From the NCBI GenBank assembly GCA_949752745.1, contig OX457033.1, forward strand, positions 20,365,066 to 20,429,065: DNA of 64,000 bases, read 5' to 3'. Source of the DNA: Protula sp. h YS-2021 (lineage: Eukaryota; Annelida; Polychaeta; Sabellida; Serpulidae). The position numbers were made by a program, and so were the translations under genes. The notes under the pieces were generated by a model that was not told the DNA's origin, did not search any database, and saw only the letters and a list, made by a program, of their open reading frames with translations. Positions 56,631 to 64,000 of the stretch are shown here, piece after piece. Each line of letters opens with the position of its first letter. Within the stretch, counting starts at the first letter, position 1.

Positions 56631-59002
56631 CAATGTTTTATATTTTCGTTAAGAAATAAATTTACTTATGGTTTTCAAAATGTATTTTACATATAAGAAA
56701 CGTATTGTGTATTTGTAACTGCTACGTGATAGAGCAGAAAAATATACTATTAAGCAAATAATTTCTGTAATAAAATAGTTTAGCCGCTATACAAGGCATT
56801 TTTCTTTGCACATGCATTTATATGAATCTAAACTCTATGGATTTCTACGGAAGCTGATGATTTGTTCAACTATTCAGAAAACCATTAGGTTCAGGGTACT
56901 GAATTTTGAGCAGTGTAAAAATACTGTTATGTAATACTGGTAAAGAACTTTGATGGAAAATCCACCTCCTCGTGACATCAACATCTACTGTTAATTGAAT
57001 TTTTGATATTAACAAGTCAATTTCTTTTTTACTGTTAAAAGGCCTGAAGCTGTAACATAAATAATTCAATTCATAATATCAATGATTAAACTTTTTATAG
57101 CAAAAACTGATTTAATGATATCAATAAAACGTACCTGATTTTTATATCAGTAATTATTTTTGCATTTGATAATTGAGTTTCTTTTATGAATCCAATCAAC
57201 TGATTAATTTAACAAGTAATTAAGTGTACATGTGGGGAAAATGTTACATTCGATTTTTGTGTCAAAAATTATATAACTGATATCAAGTATTGAATACGTA
57301 GTATCAGAAAATGTTTCAATTATATCAATAAAAGTATTTTTGACAAACAAAAAACAAAAACAAACAAACAAACAAACAAAAACAGTTATTCACACAATCA
57401 AACGACCGCAAAGTTATGATGTGAAAAATAATATTTTTATTCCATCAAAATAACATGTAACATTTGCATAAAAAATCATAGCGATAGCAGAGTAACAGAT
57501 ATTGATATCAATAATAAAATTTATTGTATCGACAAAATGTTTTTGACACCAAGAATATTTTTTATTTTGATGTTTAAATTTAAAATTTCACTAATTATTA
57601 TTTTTGATATCGAGAATTTCCAAGAGGTCAAAAATAAAGACACAAACGGTACAAATGACGTCACATAGTGATCATCCCCGTCCTCACGGCAATACCAAGT
57701 TACCAAAGCTTTGTGGCGAAATAAAGCGCTTAAGTAGAAAGGCCACATGTTTGCAACAAGTTTAACCTGGTGACCCCAGGGGAAATCCACACGGTATAGC
57801 ATGAGGTACACATACGTTTATGCGACTGGGACAGACGGACAAATCCAGCCATCATGCTAGTCAATTCCTGTGACCAATCTTATCGTTGTGGTCAACTAGA
57901 ACCAGCCTGACTGTCGTACTTGCTTTGCAGCTGAATTAAATGCACATAAGAAGTTGCGATTTATTTATATTGTTCCAGATAAAAAAGCTTCGTGAGTTCC
58001 ATAACTCACTGTTTATTTCCAAAATACACAACTGGCCTTTCAACCAAAACTTCAGTGTTGATCTAAACATGAATATTATTTTCAAAATATTTTAGCTTTT
58101 TTTTTTTTTTACTTTGGAGTGTTTTAATACACATTAAGCAGGACAGCAAAGTTCTCTTCCGAGGATCCCGGTGTGTTTTCAGTCATGCCGAATGCAGCAC
58201 ATCCTCGCCATCAGGTTGAACACACCCACATTCCCAGTGTCTGAATAAAAAAAGCATAAAATTGAACAGATAAGCAGTCATGTTGCAAACGGCTTTTTTC
58301 CGTGATTTAGCTATTGTAAATTAAAGCAAAAAAAAAAAAAAAAAAAAAAAAGCGCTCATAACTGCATTATTACAGCATTATTACACTAAAATAAAGGTGC
58401 TTCAATAAATAGAAGATTTAATTTATTCATTCAACATGATATATCTGGAGTCAAACGCAGTAAACGGGGACAATCCAAACAAGTGGACATACGAACAAAC
58501 CTCCCAAGTCTATTATTAAAGCTGGGCGGGGGGGGGGGGGCTGATACGGTTACTGCTGACTGTTTAAGAAAGGTTACATAGCCACTTCCAGTGTCATGCC
58601 GTATTTAAAGACTATTCAACCGGTAGCCCATTCGAGGTGGAGGGGCGGGGGAAGATAAATATCTTGACCACGTGGCCATTTTCATCCTATCAGGTGGCAT
58701 GTAGACGGCCAGGCTGCCATGTACAGCAATACATCACTCAAGTTAAAAAAAAAATTGACCAAACAACAACTTTGCAAGTGCTTTGTCTCTTATATGTGAT
58801 CATTTTTAAATCACAGATAGTGTTCAGCCACTTTGACAACACCGGACATACTTGTGACATGGGTACATTGCTTTTGGCATCCAGCACCACCCTTTTTTGT
58901 TTAAGATATCAAGCGGAGTAAAAGGTTACAGACAATTTGTCCCTCGGAGAGACAGATACACAGTCAGACAACCACAAGTGTCCATACAGACACTACTCAC
59001 TT
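56631..59002. other. 3' side of ELOVL6-like gene; no other gene seen
   Basis: AT-rich DNA with an A/C-rich run (57343-57380), a poly(A) run (58328-58351) and a G-run (58527-58540). The 3' UTR of the minus-strand elongase must lie in its upper part; plus-strand tttatt near 58431 is a possible poly(A) signal. Confidence 0.4.
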
Positions 59003-60334
59003 CTAATTTAGCTTTTCTTTCCCATTTTGTTCCAGGCCCTTGACATGGCTACTTGCATCCACAGCGGTGTTTTTCGGCTTTAAGTAGGTGTTGTAGAAAA
59101 AGTTAACAAAGAGCACGAAGTAACTGCCGTACATGAGCAGTCCGAACTGGATCCCTGTCTTTGTCACGTTGCAGGGGGAACCACGCTCCAGTACACTCTT
59201 CGCACCGATCAAAGCATACATACCTGAAAAACAGAGCATGCAAGAAAGCTTTATGGCACACGTAATTAACCACGAACACCACGAATTAGCAACTCTGTAT
59301 ACAAAGAAAAATCACTCCATTAGCTATTACTAAAAAAAGCGAGGATACGGTACTGTGATTATGGACAAAATGGTACAATAATTTGTTAAATTTAGTTTAA
59401 ATGAAGGAAGTTTAAATTGTTCTGAAAAGAGACGAGATGGTTAAATTAAAAACGCCAGTTCGGTTGGTCATATCACCGGTCGCATATGCATGCTTGCAAG
59501 GGACGAACGTCGAGAAGTTTTGAAAATCCGAACTTCACCACTGAATATTCGTCAAACGCTGGGAGAACGTTGTTTAGACATCGTTCTTTCGGTTTTGTGA
59601 CGTTTAGTCGTCGAATTTAATATATACAACGTCAGATTTTTTTGCTGGGAAGGCTATTAGATTTAGATGAAAGTGACATACATACCAAACATCATCTGTA
59701 GTAGCTGGATCGCTGTGATGAACATATTAACGAATTTCGGAAGCTTCACGCGCATGGCTCGCAAAAAATAGTACGTGTACATAAATGAGTGAACGAGGGA
59801 ATTTACGGCGGCGAACCACCGCCCAGGCGCGTAGTAATACGCATACGAATACGACGTATAAATTAGCACGGTCATGTGATGATACCAGTGTAGGAATATA
59901 AGCGGCTGTTTGCGGAGGACTATAAAAACCGTATCACCTAATTCCACTACTTTTGATGCTGTAAATAAAAACGCCCATATGGCCGTGTCACCGAAATATA
60001 TAGTCGGGATGCAAACGGTGTATTCCCAGCCGTGCGCGTACAGCGCGTATAACGCCTCGGACATGAGACGTGCTGTACACAAAATACTGAATATAGCTAG
60101 GACGCCGCTCCAAACTGCTAAATATTTGCGCAAGTCATATTTTGGACGATCTTTCATATGTAATTTTAATCCATATATCACGGCGATGTACGCAAGTGCG
60201 ATCGCTACGGTAACAGTCCAGTTCGACGACATCCAATGTATCCAGTCGATCTCGTCAAAATCGCGCTCAAATTTGAACGGATAATCAAATACATAACTCG
60301 AACTGAGTAAAAATGAGATGTCATTCGCCGACAT
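59003..60334 (-). CDS. ELOVL6: Very-long-chain fatty acid elongase, ELOVL6 type
   Basis: Catalyses the condensation step (3-ketoacyl-CoA synthase) of fatty acid elongation in the ER membrane; ELOVL6 relatives extend C12-C16 acyl-CoAs. Two coding exons on the minus strand, 60334-59686 and 59223-59003, joined in phase 1 (donor GTATGT, acceptor TTTTTCAG), give 289 residues, normal for the family. Visible signatures are KVVELGDT (128-135), LRKQPLIFLHWYHH with the catalytic histidine box (149-153), and VHSFMYTYYFLRA in the next helix. Several hydrophobic membrane segments are present, and the C-terminus ends KEKLN, a KxKxx ER-retrieval signal. The ATG at 60334 gives a typical N-terminus. The ELOVL6 rather than ELOVL3 or other assignment rests on the LRKQ-LIFLHWYHH-TVL block. 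Confidence 0.92.
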
Positions 60335-60425
60335 TGTTTGTATGTTTAGTTTTTCACTTGTGTCTAACAGAAATCCTGAATTGCACTGCTTCCACTGTAG
60401 CTGCTGCCTTCAACATGGAACAGAT
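60335..60425 (-). other. 5' UTR part of the elongase exon with upstream acceptor
   Basis: On the minus strand, CTTTTTTTGCAG ends at 60426, giving a strong acceptor 91 nt before the ATG. An untranslated first exon therefore likely lies further upstream (higher coordinates), but was not located. Confidence 0.55.
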
Positions 60426-62026
60426 CTGCAAAAAAAGCCAAGCAATGCGAATGAGGCACTGAGTATATTTTACGTAAAATGTGAAATCATGTCCGGATAA
60501 TAGACTAAACTATTCAGAACAATTTCTTTGATATTTAGCATCCGTCGTTTTTAGCTCACGACCAGTTTTAATTTGATGCACAATTCTTTTATTGCTTTCA
60601 GTTTTATAGGCCAGATAATATATGTCAGCCCATTGTTCGGTGACATGTTATCATGTGGGTCACTATGTCCCCAGGTAGCTTTTTGAAGAACGTTTTTCCG
60701 CTTTTTGCGATCATAATTCTCCTTCTTTTTTTTCTTTTTGTTTATTTAGACCATTAAAGATAATGATGTCGGTCAAATCGCGCTTTAGTGCAATGATTCT
60801 TGCAGCAGTAAAAATCTGACCAGAAGCTATCTGAGTAAAAACGTTGATCTTTGAGTCCGACCGGAGTGGCCACTTAAGATTAGTCATAGCCCCGGGGTAT
60901 GGGAGGGGAGGAGGTGGAGGGAGGGGGTGTCAGAGGACATCGAAGGGGCCAGTTTAAAGAAAGGGACACTGAAAAGGAATGCATTACTCCTTAGCCTTAC
61001 ACTACAACTTATCCTTAACGGAATAACGAACAGACGGACGTTACAAAGCCTCCCCCTCCTCTGCGGAACGGAGCTCAGAGGGGAAGGGGAGGGGGACTAA
61101 AATTAAATATTGTTTTAATGTTTTTATCAAAATTATGAGAAAACTCGCGGAGTATTAATATACGGGGTACCTGGGTACAGAAAGCATAGCAGGAACTACT
61201 ACAAAACGACAGTCGAGAAACTCATGTGAATAAAAAGTGCGGGATCGCACCCCCAACCCTACCTCCAAGAGATACGCTGCTGCTGCTGTTTATCCAGAAT
61301 GCTGTTCATATACACTTTAGCAATATTAATCACTCTTATAAACAAAGTTGAAACTTAATAAATATGACAAATTGTTTATAAATATATAACTTCACCGTTG
61401 TATTTTAAGAAATAAATGAACGAAAACTGTGCTGTGGCCTTCTTCTATTTATAGCTATTTATCAGCTGATGTGTGATGTGCTGTGATCTGAACCCCTTTT
61501 ACACGTGAACAAATACAATACATGTTGAGTTTTAAACTATATTCCAGGACACCTGACAATGGTTTTAAAAACTAAAAGCCTTAAAGCAGGATCACATATT
61601 AATGACTTACATGATAGTATACAGCATTTTCTGAAGTGAAGATCATCCCCACCATGGATCAGGGGAATGGGGGGGGGAGTCTTTTGGTGGGGGATGACGT
61701 ACTATAATGCCCCATATCGAGGATTTTCAAATAATTTAAATAACGGTTTAAGGCGGGCGAGGGGAGGCGGGAGCTAGAAAACCTCCACCCCCCCCCCCCC
61801 CGTCCCAACAACCCGCCATTGATTGATAAAAAGCATTGAATACACTGGTGGGTTGTGATAAGGCGAGCTTGTACTTAAGTTGCACTTTAGTGCTGTGTTG
61901 GCCTATGGCATGAAGTGATTCACTGCCGGTACAAGCTAGCGCCATGTGACGTTACACAAAATGAACTGCATACTGCAAGCAAATGCCTGCCATGACATTT
62001 CCACTGGCAGAGGGGGTGGTGGTAGT

Positions 62027-62057
<31 letters not shown>

Positions 62058-62689
62058 CACTTCAGCCCAAACACCTTCTTAAACGTGTGTGGTGAGAACT
62101 AAATATGACAGCGAAAAGAGCGCAGCTTTAAACAAACAAGTGAACAGAGCTCACAAAAAACGCAAGAACAACGAAAAAACGATGGGAGCGAAGTTGAGAA
62201 GAGAAAACCCTAGAGGAGAGCTAAGCGTTTATGTCAGTTACTAACGAACAAACAAACAAGACTAAAAAAGGAAAGAAAACTGCTGTTGCATCTTAATGTG
62301 CTAAGTTGTACACAAGTGCAGTTGAACTTCTTTGATTTGTTTTGTTTTGTTTATTTTTTGTCTGTTTTTTTTTGTTTTTTACTCTATTGGTTTACATGTA
62401 TATTTCAAATACCTCACCCCAAACCTCTGAGTAACCCCTCTCCCTATCAACTTAAGAGGCATTACTTCAAATACAGCTCATAATAAATTATTCATTTCAT
62501 ACCCAAACTACGTTTGCAAATGGGAATATATTTGTAGCTATACCGAAAGTGAATTCCTTTTTTCTTCTTCCTTTTTTCCACTTTTGGATGGCCTCCATAC
62601 ATCGCAGACCATCCGACGTACATAGATGAAAATTGCTGCACGTATAGAGGGTGATATGATCTCGCTGGAGTGACTTTTTTACCTTGCCC
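60426..62689. other. Upstream region of the elongase; no gene seen
   Basis: G-rich and C-rich tracts (60905-60935, 61071-61096, 61788-61802, 62029-62058 including a (GT)n run) in otherwise AT-rich DNA. The promoter and first exon of the elongase probably lie here. Confidence 0.4.
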
Positions 62690-63140
62690 TTCCAGGTCAA
62701 GGTCAAACTCAGGTCAAAGAATTTTTGACCTCAAAATGGTTTCCAGACAACTCTTCCTAGACCGTTTGACATACGACGATAATTTGGCACAGGTATATAG
62801 GGAACCACATATTTTACCTTGAAGGCCAGAGTACAGAATAAAGAGTAACCTAGCAAACTCTTGAGTACAGAGTAACCTAGAAAATGACCCTGAAGGTCAA
62901 GATCAAAGGTCACATAACCTTTGTTTCCCGAGAACCGTTAGCGATAGGACGATTAATCTTGAAACCGGTTACAGATTTTCGACAGAGAGATACCTGTGTA
63001 ACTTTGACTTTGAAGTTGTCGGTCAAGGTCACATTTGAAAATCGGAAGATGGCCATTGTCTCGAAAACGGTTCTCGGTCAAGGTCAAAGTCGAAAACCGG
63101 AAGTTGATCATTACCTCGAAAACAGTTGGAAATAGAGCGA
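62690..63140. repeat. Degenerate repeat rich in AGGTCA half-sites
   Basis: Diverged units share 'gaccttgaaggtca'-like and 'tcgaaaac(a/g)gtt' segments. AGGTCA occurs at 62694, 62700, 62711, 62893, 62907, 63026 and 63080, the first two directly adjacent (DR0) and several extended to TCAAGGTCA. These are nuclear-receptor half-sites in sequence; in this setting they are part of a dispersed repeat. Confidence 0.65.
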
Positions 63141-64000
63141 TTATTAGTTTATTTTCGACCGTTTTGGCCTAAAAGACATCACATAAGAAATACCTCTGTG
63201 ATCGACACCTCCGCACAATACTACACTTAATTTTTTTAGTGGATTATACCAATGGGTCATTTGGCTATGTCGCGGAATTCGGTCTAGTTTGACTACGTAA
63301 CGTCTGCAACACAAGTGTCTGAGAAAATAAACCATTTGTGGTATTAGAGAGCTTGCGTAGGAAATGAACAACCCCCTTGACTTAACAGTCAGCAAAGCTT
63401 TGGTAGACCTGTTCAATCCGTTGTGACCTGCCAACACTAATAAGTCAAACACTTCACAGGCAACCTATTTCTTATAATGCCCGGAGTGAGAGTGGGTGGA
63501 GTAGCGATCCAGCGACAATTGATTGATTGAAAATAAACCAACGATAGTTGTAAATTCACAGAGTACCACAATTTGTCAAATCTTCTGCTCTGAAATTATT
63601 TGTTTGAAGTAATTTTGAAGAATATTTTTGGACATACATTAGTATTGCATCACAGCTTTGATTTGTAGTTTCGGCTCTGTTTCTTCTTCCTGTTATATCC
63701 ATGATACAGGAGCTTGTGTTTACATCTTGCTGCATTTTTACCTTAATCTCCAAAATTATCATAGAATTCTATGTGCAGCTGCATTATCGCTGCAGAGACG
63801 TGCAGAAATGACGTCAGTGAATTGAGTAATGGCTCGCCTCTCCCCTCATATATAACGGCACGTCACACAGCTCAAATGTATGCTTTTCCTTTCGCGAAGG
63901 AATAAATTTTATACCGAGAGTCCCTTAGAGCAACACTAAAAATGTAGCAGGCAAGGAAACCACACACAAAAGCAAACTGATTACTGACTGGGGTTTGAAC
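63141..64000. other. Window end; no gene recognised
   Basis: No exon identified. A TATA-like 'catatataacgg' at about 63847 on the plus strand could belong to a gene beyond the window, but nothing else supports this. Confidence 0.35.

Overview
The window looks like nuclear DNA of an invertebrate animal, most likely a marine lophotrochozoan such as a mollusc. It is AT-rich, has spliced genes with GT-AG introns, and is packed with microsatellites, minisatellites, inverted-repeat DNA transposons and decayed retrotransposons. The phylum is inferred from the style of the repeats and from animal-type PRPF4 and ELOVL6 genes. No species can be named from the sequence alone.

Layout. (1) 1197-6448 and 10188-14617, both minus strand, hold two tandem paralogous genes. 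Each appears as two separate long open frames, an upstream helical domain and a downstream trypsin-fold protease. A 76-nt exon lies between them in each gene (4274-4349 and 12950-13025), and splice phases match perfectly, so each pair is one gene of about 1,230-1,263 codons. The predicted products are non-secreted proteins: a TPR-like N-terminal domain, a short conserved linker, a PA-clan (S1-like) protease domain with an intact His/Asp/Ser triad, and a long disordered Ser/Arg-rich tail that starts with a DSGISS motif. I do not recognise this architecture as a named family. It is the best candidate here for something undescribed. (2) 16211-22492, plus strand, is PRPF4, the WD40 protein of the U4/U6 snRNP. 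Ten coding exons can be followed to the stop codon, but the N-terminal exons are not visible. Intron 5 begins with a 74-bp array that repeats the end of exon 5 together with its splice donor. (3) About 22.5-38.7 kb holds no supportable gene. It contains minisatellites, a 43-bp satellite open in all three forward frames, an old ~143-bp repeat field broken by an inverted-repeat element, a foldback element and a Tigger-like element. (4) 38.76-41.48 kb is a decayed non-LTR retrotransposon (endonuclease, reverse transcriptase and RNase H remnants). Its 3' end has been caught up in a 1.38-1.40-kb tandem array of seven copies (41.12-50.66 kb). (5) About 50.7-57 kb contains a further inverted-repeat element with a 68-bp hairpin inside it, a frameshifted DIRS-like reverse transcriptase relic, and small inverted-repeat elements. 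(6) 59003-60334, minus strand, is a two-exon ELOVL6-type fatty-acid elongase. A repeat rich in AGGTCA nuclear-receptor half-sites lies about 2.3 kb upstream of it.

The recognised genes do not form one pathway: spliceosome assembly (PRPF4), ER lipid elongation (ELOVL6) and the unclassified protease pair are independent functions. All coordinates, splice junctions and motif readings come from reading the sequence by eye. Family assignments come from remembered family signatures, and no database search was run.
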